Source of the DNA: Haliotis asinina
Lineage: Eukaryota; Mollusca; Gastropoda; Lepetellida; Haliotidae
Length of the DNA: 64,000 bases
Assembly (NCBI RefSeq): GCF_037392515.1
Contig: NC_090295.1
Location: 13,349,001-13,413,000 of the forward strand
Reading direction: 5' to 3'
The notes beneath the pieces are model-generated. The model was not told the DNA's origin. It was given only the letters and a program-made list of their open reading frames with translations, and ran no database searches. Below, in pieces: positions 46,601-61,600 of the stretch (its first letter is position 1; each line of letters opens with the position of its first letter). Made by a program: the position numbers and the translations under genes.

Positions 46601-49600
46601 CCTACCAAAATAGATGACAGTGTTGTTTGTTTTTGAGTTGCCATTTGACATGTGCTTTGACGGCCATTCGTAACCAGTCGCATCTTTCCGCCAGTCAGGG
46701 AGGACACAAGTTGTTGAGAATCGCTTTCTCAGCCAATCAGAATCATGGAACATTGGCATGTTAGGGTCACTTTGGTCACTTCTATATATAGATGGGGGAT
46801 GGGGAGGGAGGTTTCCATTAGCATTTTTTTCATGCAAACAAGACCAAACAGTCACATGATTTTATTGCTCAGCGCATTTTTAGCGTATGATTACCAGCCA
46901 GTAGTCTATTAGCCAACTAACTGCATATGATTTTTACCAGTACACTGAACTGACAGTGTTTGACATAACCAGTTCATTTTATCAGTAAAATACTGCTAAT
47001 TACCAGCAAACAGAAACACTGCATAAAAATCAGGGCAAGTGGAAAATTAGTCAGGACAAGTGAGTTTCTTAAAATCGCTTACCCTGTGGAAAGTGGCTTT
47101 TAAAAAAAATTTTGAACCCCTTCTTTGTCTCCATGATTTTACTTACCCAACCTTTTAAGCCCAGAGGGCTTTCTGGTATAGAATAATCCTCCAGCAAGCA
47201 GCCTGTGCATCTCAGAACTACATGGAACAAGAGTGAGTGAGTGAGTTTAGTTTTATGCAACTTTTAGCAATATTCCACAAATATTATGGCAGAGGACATC
47301 CGAAATAGGCTTCACTTATTGTTTGTAGAAGGGAATTGAACCCAGACCATCAGCGGGATGAGCAAATGCTTTAACCACAAGGCTACCAACCAATGGATGA
47401 AGAGGTCAGACTTGATGGCATGGTTCATCAGTGAGGATGTGGATGCAATATCAGTCACAGATTTGTCTGATCCAGATTCAGTTAGGCGACAAACAACAAA
47501 CAAAAACGTTTGCACCCTAATTAACTTGTCACGTGTGTGCACTATTAGTAAGGGATCCTGGTCACCTGATGTTACTGCTATGACAGTCGGTTGGTACGGT
47601 TGTTATTTACCGCTGCACTGAGCAGTATTCCAGCAATATAGTGGCAGTATGGAAAATATTGAGTCTTGACTGTCAGTGATCAGTATCATGGGCATCAGTC
47701 TACACAACTGGGATACGATAATATATGTCATCTATGTCAGCGAGTCAGACCACCCAGTCCTGTTTGTCACATGGGTTACTGAAGAAAATTCTATCCTGGA
47801 TCTTCACAGGGTACCCCTGTCGGAAGGTTATTAAACAATGGTCATTACCTTGCATTCACAAATCCTTTGCATGATGATAAATCCTTGGCCTCCTTTCACA
47901 AAGCTTTGTAAGTCATTAAGGTAAACTTAGTGCAGTGTTAATGAATGGGAGTTAAGGTTAACCTTTGTAAAGGTTGCTTTGTGAAAAGAGCCCCTGTAAT
48001 GTTCTCAGAATTAAATATCCAAAAAATAAGACAAGATGATACTATCCACACTTGTTATGGTCGATCAAACTCTTTAATCTTACCATTGTTTTGGGCAACC
48101 TTTTGAAACTGTTACTTTCATAATGTTAATAAGACATAGGACTCTCATGTTTGTGTTAAGGACACATGTATGTTCCAGCTGTCCCTAAACAAGGTACTGC
48201 TAGACAAACTGCTCCAAGACAAGCTGCTCCCAGTCAAGATGCCAGAAAGTCAAGTCGCCCAACCTCCACCCAGAGAGCAAGGAGAGCTACTGGAAGCAAG
48301 AAGACAGCTAAACAGGTGACTAGAATTCATGGTGTGCCATTTCATCAGCACCTTCCCATTCTCACAGTGCAGATTCTCATATAGTGAGTGAGTAATATCA
48401 CAGCAGGGAACATGAGAAAAGGGCTTCACACATTGTACCCATGTGGGGAATCAAACCCCAGATCTTCGGCATGATGAGTGGACACTTTAAGCGTTGTGCT
48501 ACCCCACTGTCCTCTGATTCCTATGTAGATTTGTGGAGAATTTTGTTCAGAGTTCCTGATGAAAGCAACAGAATTCTGTAATCATGGGTAAACTTTCTTT
48601 TGGAAATTGCATGGAAGTGTTGATTATTAACAACATCTTGAGTATAGTGACCTTCATAACAACTAGACCAAGGTGGAACTTGTAACACCATCTACACCAA
48701 GGTGGCACTGGTAACAACATCTAGACCATGGTGGCACTGGTAACAACATCTAGACCATGGTGGCACTGGTAACAACATCTAGACCATGGTGGCCCTGATA
48801 ACAACATCTTGATCTTGATGGCACTGGTAACAACTTCTACATCATGAAGTCACTCACTGGACAATGGAGGGGGCGGTGTGGTAGCCTAGTGGTTAAAGTC
48901 TTTGCTTGCCACTCCCAAGACCCAGGTTCGATTCCCCACATGGTACAATGTGTGAAGCCCATTTCTGGTTTCACTCGCCATGAAGTTGTTGGTATATTGC
49001 TAAAAGTAGACTCACTCACTCACTTTGGATAATGGAGCACGCTCTTATGGTATCATGGTATGGTATCATCTATTTCCTTCGGATTAATGATGATCTGAAA
49101 CCATCAATAGCCATCAAAATTCACACTCATTATGCCAACTTTTCATACGTCATTGTTCAGTGTTCTTACCACATTTGTAAAAATCACTACAACATTGGGG
49201 ACCATTATCTGTATTGAAACTCTAGTTGCTTGGTGTTGGGGGCAAGAACTGGGGTTGGTGTGTTTCAGGACTTGATATGCAAAGTCTGTGAGACAATGGC
49301 TGGCCAGCTGTATTCCCAGACTACCAGCGTGTGGGGTATTTGACAGGGGTGTGTCAGTGTCTGCTTTGTCGTGACAGCTGTATATCTGTTCATGGCTTCA
49401 GGACCTGATTTGTGAAGACTGTGAGACGATGACTGCCGAGCTATACTGCCCAGACTGCCAGGGTGTTGGGGAGAAGACTGGAGTATGCCTGTGTCTGACT
49501 TGTGCAGACAAGCTGCATTCTGGAGCTCTCAAGAGAAACCATGGTGTCAAAGGTAGGATATTTTGATGACTGATACAGACTCCCAGATTATTCAAGGGTA

Positions 49601-52600
49601 GAACAGGTCCCCTGAACCACCAAATGGGTAAAAACAAAAAAAGTTTCATTCAAGTACAACTGATGACCTTCAAAAATACTTTAATAAAATGTGACATTGT
49701 GAGTATCACAGAACTGTTCCATCTATTCTTTCAAAAGTGCTTCCAAGCGTTACTCAGTCTGTGAGTCTTTGATCTGAACTGCTTGAAGACACTTAGACTT
49801 TTTTAGGAATTGCTCTTGACTTTGAATAATAATCATTTGACTTGTTTGATACCTGTCCTGCATTTAATGAATATGAAGACTTCCAATATATCATCCCAGT
49901 GCCTGGGTTTAAATCTGCAATCCTTTGCTTACTATTTCAGTAAATATCAAGTATTAAAATTATATCCAAAGATTGTCTTCCGTTCGTACGTAAGTTGGAT
50001 ACAAATTACTCCAAGAATTTGTTTGAAGCACTAAGCCCTTAGCATCATGTTTTGTCATTTGGCATCAATTTGTTTCTGCCATGTGCTTTCTTTTTCAAAC
50101 TCAACCTCGAAGTCAGTTTTGATTCTATGCTGATAGGTCCCCTATCTTCACATGGGCTGCAACACTGGTAAAATGTTTTAAGGCCACTAAAATTCAAAGT
50201 TGCATTTACCAGTATATTTGTGCACCAATGTTGTGGATCTTGCCTGTTGTGTCACCTTCTGGTGTCATCTTTCTCTAACAGCAAAGAAAAAAAATCCTAT
50301 TCACCCACTCTGTGCTATGAACTACTGGTGCACAAAGGCCAGACTTGAATAATTACAAATCACTACTGATAGCAACATCTTACACACACCAGTGCGCACA
50401 CAAACTTCAAAGTATTTTATGTTTCAGATGTCAGTGCTGCACCTCGGATCCCAAAACAGTACATACCTCATGTAAGTAGAGATCATCAACTTTGGAAATT
50501 GTATTGATAACTGTACACTACGCTAAATTCAACAGCATGCGAAGGTGGTGCTGGAAGTGGACTTCAGTTACCCATGTTTGTCGTAAGTGTCGACTAATTA
50601 GCTTGTGTGTTAGACTCGCTGACAAGGTTGAGTATATGTCATCTTATCTCATTTGCAGAGAATGATGTTCATTAAGGTTGGGTATTGCGATATATTGTGA
50701 CACGTTGGCATTCTGCAATATGTACAGCAATATATTGTTAAAGTGTATCACATGGTTATGGTCTTGAAAATATTGTTTCCTTTCTTATGAAACAATGCCA
50801 CTGGCCACTGTCAGGACCCTGATGTCATAGTACAAGGGATCAGCTGAAAATGTTTCCAAACTGACGACTTCAGCCACTCACTTCCTTCATACTTAAAATG
50901 ATACAGGAACTAGTATTGAAACGTCATGATCTAGAATTATAGAAGTTGTCATCCATATATATACTAGTTCTGTCTCACTTCCAACTTCTAAATGCCAGTC
51001 AAACAGGATTTCACTCTATAGTTTCGAACTCAAGAAAAGGTGTCAGCTGTGGAGTCTGCCATTTTGGTGGCGGTACTAATTATTTTTTGTTTGTTTTTTT
51101 TTTACATGGTTTAAAAATCACTCAAGTGCATTTATATGACCAATAAACATTCTCATAAGTATTGATGTATAATAATAAAAAGGAAATACAACACCATGAA
51201 AATTACCAGTCATAGTCACGGAAATTGCAGAATGCATTTGGTGAAAGGGTTTGCTTAAAGTTTGCTGCAGTGTATCTTTTGTGAACCTGGAATTGCAATA
51301 TGTCATTTAACTGGTATTATCACCCATGCCTAATGCTCATGATGTTGATCACTGGATTACCTAGTCCAGATTTGATTATTTACAAATATCTGGAATATTC
51401 AGGAATGGCACTGTTCCATGAATCCGTGGAAATCTGCGGATTTCAATGCAAATCAATGGATCTTGAGATTTGTCTAATTCCGGGGAGAAAATTTTTAGGG
51501 AGGTGAGGTCCTGCTTGTCAATGTCAAGTATGCGCATCTGTGTCTCTTGGGCTATGAAATTTGAGAATTTCAACGTAACTTCTTTAGACACTTTGTTCAG
51601 TTGAAATCACTTTCACCTGTTGCCATCCCTGAATATTGCTGAGTGCAGTGTTAAATATCGAACCAACCAACCAAATTAAGTTCAGCATTCCTTGTTGATT
51701 TGTTGCAATATTAATACACCTGTGAAGACTGGGTCAGAATTGGTCCTCAGCAACCCATTTTTGTGAATGTTGATGTTATTACCCTCTCCATCTCTTGGGG
51801 GCGGTGGGGTAGCGTAGTGGTTAAAGCGCTCGCTCCTCATGCCAAGGACCCTGGTTTGATTCCCCACATGGTTACAATGTGTGAGGCCCATTTTCTGGTG
51901 TCCCCCGCCGTGATATCGCTGGAATATTGCTAAAAGCGGCGTAAAACCAAACTCACTCACTATCCATCTCTTGCTTTCCTCACACCTCAGTGTTGTTAAA
52001 CCACATTACCTTCACTTGCTTTTCATATTTCAGTTATCGAAGTGTTCTATTTTCAGCCATATCGTGCACCGTTTGCTATCCTGATTGGAATGTACAGGTA
52101 CAGTTGCATGCCAAGTCAGGGCTGTTTATATGTACACAAACTCTTTCCATGTTCTTATGAATAGGCATTCTCTTCCTGTCATATCTTTCTACATAACCTC
52201 TGTCTTAATATGTGCACATTTCCTGTTTCATGTAAAATCCCCTAGCGGCCCCAAATCGCAATATGAATTATCACTTTTCTTTCTATCCAATCCCATCACA
52301 TGTTACATCAACTTAGATCCAATTTGGTGGCCGCCATGGAGTTAGTTGATAAGTGTGCAAAGGATAGATTTGTTATTTCATGTTTTTTAACTGAAAAGCT
52401 GAAACTAGTGCGTTAGAGAGTGCAGGAATCAATCAAGATGTTTTTGTTCATGTGACTCTTAAGACATTTATTGGATAGCTTGTCCTTTGTCAACAGGTGG
52501 TGTGGAGATGCCTTTGATCCGCCATTACATGACAGGGTTCTGTCTAGATGAAACATTGGCGCATTGTACTTGGGAATAAGTTCTAGTTTTCCTGAAGTGT

Positions 52601-55600
52601 ACAGAAATTACTGAGTCTTTGAGAATGCTCACTTTTGAAACGACATTGTTGATTGCACAACTAAATGTGATTGCAACCAATTAGGAATGCAGAACACTCA
52701 CACCATGAAATGGCCATATTAGAACAGAGGTTATGTAGAAAGATATGATGGGAATAACCTCTTTGGGATGAGAATGATGAATAGGGTTCAATTGTAAAAA
52801 CTTTAGGGAGTCCCTTGATTCAGCTATTATGTTTGTTAATAAAATACCACTTTGCTTGCTTCAATCCTAGACTGCATCATACCAAAAGACCAGAAGAGAT
52901 GTCACTTGTTGTTACCCTGCCTTGTGCTTACATGGGGCATGCGTCACATTAATTACATGAAATTATCCTTGCACACGCTATGAATCTGTTTGTTATGGAT
53001 GATAATTTCCAGGTTAGGCTGAGAAAATCAAATATTACAACCGTTGACACCATTTCCTTGCACACTGGAAATATCAGTTAAAATAACATAGAACTCAAAT
53101 GATGATTATATTTCATTTGTTCATTCATTTAGAAACCTTTGGAATCCATTTGTGTCCATAACATAAAACCGTGACTATACACATGAGTACATTGTGACAG
53201 AGGCCTGCTGGACACGCCCCCAGTGTTGAGTATGAACGAAGGAGAGATCAAGATCCGAGCTCAGCCCTTCACAGACACAGACTTGCAGGACAAGCAGACA
53301 GGTGCAGGACTTCATGTCCTACTTGGGGTGGGGGACCATAATGATGTTTCCCAAAATACTCAAATGCTGATTCCCAGCACTAAGTGCATCGTGAAATAAA
53401 TGTTGTAGGTTTACATTTCTTCATTAAGTGGCTTTTACTTCTTAGAAGCTGGTATGATGAAGAGGACAGTTTTTTTAATGCTTCTTTATTGCATGTGAGG
53501 TGTGAGGTTTCAGTGTAGATACGAATAACACTTGCTTGATAACATTGTGTATGATCTACACCAAAATGTTGCATCCATTGCAATAAAGAAGTTGTCTATC
53601 CATAAACGTGTTCCTCTTTAGGTTTATATGTACTTTTTCGCACTAGCAAATGCCAACATTGAAAATATGCACTGCAGTATAGAATGGAGTTTTTTCAGAT
53701 CCTGATAATCGATTTTGGCAACAGTCATAGCTGTGACCAAGCTTGACATGGCATCCAGTGAGAAAGGTGTAAATGTTTTGTAATGTGATTGACTTCATGA
53801 CTTTGGGACATACTTGATCAATTTTCAATATTGGGTTGCTGACAGGGCGCTATGTTGGAGGTTTTGACTGTATGGAGAATACCCTCATGAATAAAGGTCT
53901 TGTCCAGAAGGAGGCTGCTGACAGGCACACGTAAGGGGAAGAACATTTGTATCACTCTGTGTTTGACTAAAATATATTTTTTTTTACTTTCATCCTTAAT
54001 AATTGTCCTGCTCTGTAGCCTGTAGGCTCTTGTAGCTTTGCCTTGACTGAGAGTGGACATAGATATGTATTGTTGTTGTAGCTTTGCCTTGACTGAGAGT
54101 TGACAGAGATATGTATTGTTGTTGTAGCTTTTCCTTGACTGAGTGTGGACAGAGATATTTATTGTTGTTGTAGCTTTGCCATGACTGAGTGTGGACAGAG
54201 ACATCTATTATTGTTATAGCTTTGCCTTGCCTGAGAGTGGACAGAGATATTTATTGTTGTAGCTTCGCCTTGACTGAGCGTTGGCTGAGACATCTATTAT
54301 TGCTAGAGCTTCACCTTGACTGAGAGTGGACAGAGATATTTATTGTTGTTGTAGCTTTGCCTTGACTGAGAATGGACAGAGATATTTATTGTTGTTGTAG
54401 CTTTGCTTTGACTGAGAATGGACAGAGATATTTATTGTTGTTGTAGCTTTGCCTTGACTGAGAATGGACAGAGATATTTATTGTTGTTGTAGCTTTGCCT
54501 TGACTGAGAATGGACAGAGATATTTATTGTTGTTGTAGCTTTGCTTTGACTGAGAGTGGACAGAGATATTTATTGTTGTTGTAGCTTTGCCTTGACTGAG
54601 AATGGACAGAGATATTTATTGTTGTTGTAGCTTTGCTTTGACTGAGAATGGACAGAGATATTTATTGTTGTTGTAGCTTTGCCTTGACTGAGAATGGACA
54701 GAGATATTTATTGTTGTTGTAGCTTTGCTTTGACTGAGAGTGGACAGAGACATCTGTTGTTGTAGCTTCGCCTTGACTGAGAGTGGACAGAGATATTTAT
54801 TGTTGTTGTAGCTTTGCCTTGACTGAGAGTGGACAGAGACTTGGAGAGCAGCTGTATTCGTTCCACACAGCTGTCACCAGCTTCATGGCTGCTAACAATA
54901 TCCCGACTGTACCAGTACAAAACATCAAGTAAGTTGATATCAAGCCGTCATGGCATATTTTTTTCAGAATTATTTTGAAGATATATTCTGAAAATTTAGG
55001 AACTACAAGTTTGTTTTTCAGTTTTAAGCACTTTGAGTATTTCCTTTATGTAGATTTCATGCTAAGGATCAATACATTAGTTGCTAGTCACTCTCTGAAG
55101 TTTAGCTTTCTCCCTGATAGCATCCAACTTTCCATCTCTCAACAAAAAATGTTAAACACTATACTGTGGGGTTGCATCCGTAGAAATGGAAGCTTCATTG
55201 GTCTTGAGTTTGAGTGGCAGATCATTATGATCATTACGATCCTACTCTTATCAGCCTAACAGCCTTGCTTGAAGGCATCATGAACACAATGCATTGGGCA
55301 TTACGCTTACCTTCACATCAAGCTGTTAACAGCAATATTGTGCCATGGGACACCACAAGCTGGCTTTACACTGAATCTGGGTCTGCAGTGACAAGTGCCC
55401 CACATCAAGCTGTAATGTCACTGACAATTTGTTCCTGTTTGTGTTAGTGTCATCCTAATCAGAAACTTGAATCCAAAGTTTGAACCATTCACAGTCTTAG
55501 TTTTTATTCCAGATTTTACTTTAGAGGACAGTGTTGCTTATCTGCAATTTGTTTTACTACTCTTACTGTTTTTACATTGTTTCAGCTCACAGTGTGGTAC

Positions 55601-58600
55601 AAGGCGTCTCTATCTAGTTATTGATGACAAGGAACGTGACGTGCACCGCTTGTCAAAGCTTGCAAGGGATCATGGGATACCAACATTGATCCGCAGTCTT
55701 CCTGCAGGGGACTATGTCTGGATCCTGTCCCCACCTCTTGCAAGTCCACATGCAGAGTACAATGGCAACAACAGATCAGCAGAACTGGTTAGAGTTACCT
55801 ACCTTGCATCCAGTGCCTCATAAAATGTTTGTTATCATTGTTTTGCTTACCTCGGTTGGCTTTCAAAAGCATCAAAATCATACACAACTGAACTCACTGA
55901 TACTATTCTCTGTACAAACATTGTACTTCTGAATGCAGTGCCATTTGTAATTTTTGTGTTATAACACTTTGTCTGTAAATGTACAGTCTAGTACTTTTGT
56001 TAGGTTGAGTCTCTTCCAGGATTTGAACCCTCATTCTCAGAGTCAGGCACTCAAAGTCAGCGATATAAACTCATTCAACCACCATGGCTCCACACAGATG
56101 GAAATGATATCAGGGTTCACACACTTTGTCCACTCCACTGACAAGTGTAAATTGGCTGAAAGCTATGAAAGCACAGTACGTTTAATGAGGATCTGTAATC
56201 CCAAATATAGCATATTATTCATTCCACAGTGTTTTAAAAGGGTGCATGGGACTGTAAGAAACTTTTGTATTCTGTATTTAGTTAGGTGCAATGTTTTACA
56301 GTCCTGTACACCCTTTCAAAACACTGCAAGTAGGATTTATTACCCTTAAGGTCTTTATATTTAGCTTATCTTTATGAGATGTTAAACGTTTTGCTATCAT
56401 TTTTCCTCGACGATCATGATGGGGATCATAATTTGTGATGGCTTAGTTTATGATATAAAATGATTGAATTTGTGGTTTTGTTAAATTGCAAGTGAAATAC
56501 GGAAACATTTATATTTTTAAACACTTTTATTGACACAAAGAAATTTTGGCAGCAATTTTATGAATGTCTATACTCATATTTGTTTACACCAACTCTAAAA
56601 TTTTGAAGCGATCAGGTTTTTTGGCAGCCCCATTCCATCTAAGGTTAAGGTCATTTGTGCAACATCACAGTGGTCAGTGTCACATGGCAGATTTGACAGG
56701 GTATGCAGTTTGTGATCACTGGCAAATCCGCCATTAGTGTTTCGTATGCTTTGGCAGAAACAGAATTTGACGAATTTATCTTAAGGGCAATAAGTTACTT
56801 TATGTCACTTCAGTGGTGACCTGCAATGACATAAGCAGCCTGGTAAAACTACAGCTTATAACATTACTGACAAACAAGGATAAATTGGACTGGCGCAGAG
56901 AACAAGTTTACGAGAAGTAGGCAGTGCACGACAATGAACAAACCCATTTCATTTGTGAAAGGGAGAGCAGATGTAGGCTAGTGCATGTGTTGTGCATGAT
57001 GATGAAATTGATTGCGTGCGTAGCTGCCACGCCTTCCTTAGAAGACTCGCGCATGGTTTATGTAGCAACCCATGGCCCCAATGACAAGCACCACTCATAC
57101 ATGCTAATACAGATCAATTGTCAGGCTGGTGCTCAACTTGTCCTTGTTTGCCAGTACATGGCTACTGCAGTGTACCACATGTACAGCAACAGCATTGTGT
57201 TTCAGCTGCTTCCCTTCATCGTAGAGAGGAAGTCTTGGGATGACTACTACGACAGCTGGCGAGGGTCACGCTTCCAGAAACAGATCAACAACATGAAGGT
57301 ACATTCAGTACTGATTGATAATATGGAAAAACCATATTTCACACTTTATTCTGACTGTCTTGAAATAAGGTCTTACTCTGAGGAGGTAAAATAATACTGG
57401 CGCTATCAGACAGTCACATCCTCGTAGACAATTTCCGCACAAGAAGCATGTGGTTTTAACAAAGTGCGTTTTTACATGTCACACCTAGAAACTCATTTGG
57501 TGGTGCTGTTGAAAAATTTAGAGACCACATTTGGCAATTTTGTGTGCATCCGTTGATTTCCGCTGATTTTTTTTTAAACTGATGGAATTTGTGAATCATC
57601 TGACCCACCATTCAATGTCACAATATTATGGTGAAAGTAATGAGATCTATTATCTCTCATTCACAGGCCAGCGGAGTAGATAACTGTTTCTACCTGGTGG
57701 AAGGCTCTGTGAAGAATCTGAGGTTTGTGTCGCCTGATCTGCAGCAGAGACTAAAGGTAGGAGAAGTCATGACAAACTGGGGGATTCCAGAGTATTATTT
57801 GTCACCAGCATCCTATTGCTGATTGTAGAGCATGGTTCTGGCACAACATTGTGGGATACTTTATTCTGATTGGTTGATTACTGACCACAAATGATCTTAA
57901 ACCTAAATCGAAGGATTACAGAATGGATATAAAGTTGAACCCCGTTTACTCGGACCCCACATATCCGGAAACCCCGCCTTCCAGACGATTTTTATGGGAA
58001 ACGAAACTTACTTTCATTAATTGTACTTGTTTAACCGGACCCCAGGCTTCCAGACCCGGACGGCGAATTTTCAAACCATTCCCATAGATTTCCATTGGAA
58101 AATGATCCAGTTATCTGGACAGGGAGATATGTGCAACGTGCAAGTGTATGTGTCACATCACTATCGTTTACCGCAAGACTAGGTTATTTCACTTTTAATC
58201 TGTCGGAAGGCATTTCATGTGAATTGATTAATTAGCCATCAAAACACTAGGGAAGTGTGTCACTCGGGTTGTGGATTGATGGCTGTGGGAACATCTCATC
58301 AGTAATGAAAACGCATGTTAAGTAGGATTAAGCTAAACTACACAGTAATTGTACTGTATATAACACTTATAAATCAACCCCAACTGTCGCGATGCAAGTT
58401 AAAAGTAGCCTGCCACATGCTCTAAGTCATGTGATCCTGTCCGTAAGTTTCTGCAGACAGCATAAATTCAACGTGATGTCATATATTTTTAGGGCATCTA
58501 AAATTAAAGAAAAAGAATATGCAATTGGCAAAATAGAGACTTTTTGTCATCGATTTATATTTTTCATCCAACTAACCACCTGAAGCTCCACGCGCTACAT

Positions 58601-61600
58601 GATTGCGTATGAGATAACCTGACAAATAGTAACCTGCGTTCCGCCTTCCATGTATTATGGGTACACTTATGTGTTATGATGATTTGCTGTTATTACTATT
58701 GACTGTTGGTTTATTGATATATGTACATGAAATTTTGTTGCTCGCATTTAATTTTCACGTTTTGCTTGTTTGATCCAGTTAACCAGACATCTCGTTGTCC
58801 GGATGATTTTCGAGTGAAACCAAAACATCTGGATAAACGGGGTTAGACTATAAAGCTTTATCCCCCAATTTATTGTATTGGGGGGTCGAACATTGGGTCG
58901 CGTCATACTAAAAGGCGTTAAAAGATGGTACTTGTTGCTTCTTGACTGGCTCAACATTAATGGATACAAGGACTTGGCTTGACTCAGTATAATGTGTCTG
59001 AAAAGGGTATTTATGGGGCATTGTATCTCTGTGAGCTGGCACTATACAACCAGTTTAAAGGTCATGTGCAACCCCAAAAAACAAACATAATTAAAAGACA
59101 ATTATCACTTATTCATGACTTGTAACATACACTGCTGATTGTGAAGAAAACAAATATAAAAATTATAAGCATACAACAGCAAATTAAAAATGCAATATTT
59201 AATACTTGGTTTTACTTACCTTGAAAAGAAGCATCCGGGAGAGACCAAACCCAGTCAGAGCAGATGGGTGTGCACTCAAGTGTAATGAATTCTTTCAGTA
59301 TCTGGTTCATTTGAAACAACATTTCACCCCAGCACTGTGGTGACATTAGTAAAATTTTTTAAATCAGGTTCAGAAGGGTTTCACCAAAATGAATCCATGT
59401 GTGAAATTGTTCGTGTACATATCATTAAACGTGATACCCAAACTCACCAAAAGGCACGCATATCACAAAAGGCACGTGCTCTATATGCGATGGAAGAGAG
59501 AAAAACACATGTGTTCAGTGTTTAGGTGTTGGGGTTTAGGTTTGATAGTGAACACTTGCCTCGATAGTATTGGGAAAATAAAAGTTTCTTGAGCCCAGTT
59601 GTTAGACATTTAGTACTTATAAATTTAGTTTTAAGACATTTAGCTGAGCATATTTTCAAACGGGCCTGAAATTTACTGTATTTGTGAATACATTTCTTGT
59701 TGAATCAATTTCTGGGTCCCTTCAGTTCGATTAGTTGGTTTTCACTGTAAATATTATTTAATTTAGTTTTGGCCCAAGGTGGAAATATTACCTAAAGCCA
59801 CCCAGTATATTTTTTACTTACACATAGTTTCTAGGACCCTTTCAGTTCATTTAGTTTGGTGTATTTGTTTTCAGACTGTTTTGGGTTTTTTTAATAAAAA
59901 AGGTTTTGCTGGTTTTTTTTCATTAGGCCAGACCAATTTTGTTTCTTGTTTTACGGATCCGCCTGCTGTATTTTTTCAAGAAAAAATGTAAAAATTAATT
60001 TTACCCACTCAAAAATAAAATCCTAATGTTTTCATTGGCTAACAATGTAAACTCAAAGGAAAATACTTTTTAGGTTGTTTTCGACCCATATTCACTTCAT
60101 AAACTGCCAACAGTAAAATACTTGGAGTATTTAGAAGGAATATTACTTTAATTTAAAATTTTATTTTTATTTATTTTCCCACCTGCCTTTAGGTTTACAG
60201 AGGACAGATATCCGTAAAACAAGAAATAAAATTGGTCTGACCTCACCTTATTTTTCAAATTTATAAGTTGAATTTTTGATAATTTGTCAATGTAAGTCCA
60301 TACCGAAAGGTATCAGAATCTTCAAAATTGTGTTTTGTGTTGCATGTGACCTGTAAGTCAGGGATAGTACAAGCAGCCACACATACACATGCATGCTCAT
60401 TGTCATGTGATCGAAATACTACAACGTCAATCACTGTTTTCACTTCATCTGATCATTTTTCATACTGTCAGTGATTGGATTGTCTGGTAAGGCTGAAACA
60501 TTTACGGGCCTCTGTCACATTGTGTGAAAATGTCCACATTTTGAATCAGTACACTCTCATTCTGTTATTATATCAGTACTGCTTGATTGAAAAACAAAAT
60601 CTACATATCAAAGAGACAAATTTTGAGAAATGAGACACATGGAACGAAATAAATGAAACATAGTTTTTCCTCCAAACAAATATTCTTTTGTCATCCAGTA
60701 GCCAGGATGATAAGAGGTTGTATCTTTGCAGGATCAGCTGATGCCCTTGATGATGGAGGATGGGTTTTATGTGAACTACACATCCTCATGGTCCAAGTCT
60801 GCCCAGTGGCTGTGTTGGATGACCTCACTCATTACCCAAGCTTACAAGGAAGGTATGAAACACTGCGTAAACACTGTCTGTCATATTTTACCCTAATCTT
60901 TGTTTTACCCAGCCAGTGTTAGAGTAGGCCCTTGTTGCTTATCAATCTTTTTTTGTAGGCAATTAAATTGAATTGAATGGTAGGTTCTGTGGCATGGCTG
61001 ATTGTGTTTTATTGTTCCCTCATGGGATGGGATCTTACACATTATGTTGTTTGATCTGTCAAAGAGCTGGTTATTTACAATGATAATGGTGGAGTATAGC
61101 TGTAGTCTTAAGCTTTGAGTGGGAAGTACAATAATGACATTTTTATGGATAACAATGCATCCAATGTTAGTGTGACATTTTGATACAGATTCTTGTACCC
61201 TGCTTGACAGTAAAATCCATTCACTCACTCACCCATGCACCCACCCATCTGACTCACCCACCTTCCCACTCACTCATCCTCTCACCCACCTACCCATCCA
61301 CCTACCCACTCTTTCACCTGTCTACCCACTCACTCCCCACCCACCTACCCACTCATTCAGCCACCCATCTGCCCACCCACTCACTCATTCATCTACCCAC
61401 TCATTTGGTTGACACATCATCGGTTCCCTATTGCGCAGAAATGATGCTCATGATGTTGATCACTTGATTGTCTGGTCCAGATTCAATTATTTACAGACCG
61501 TTGCCATATAGATGGACAATTGCTGAGTGCGAAGTAAAACTAAACTCTCTCTCCCCATCATCTCGCTCATTCATCTATCCACCTACTCGCTCATCTACCC

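Noticed and set aside
53818-54920. 128- and 70-codon - strand frames
   Set aside because: They are translations of the 46-bp minisatellite.
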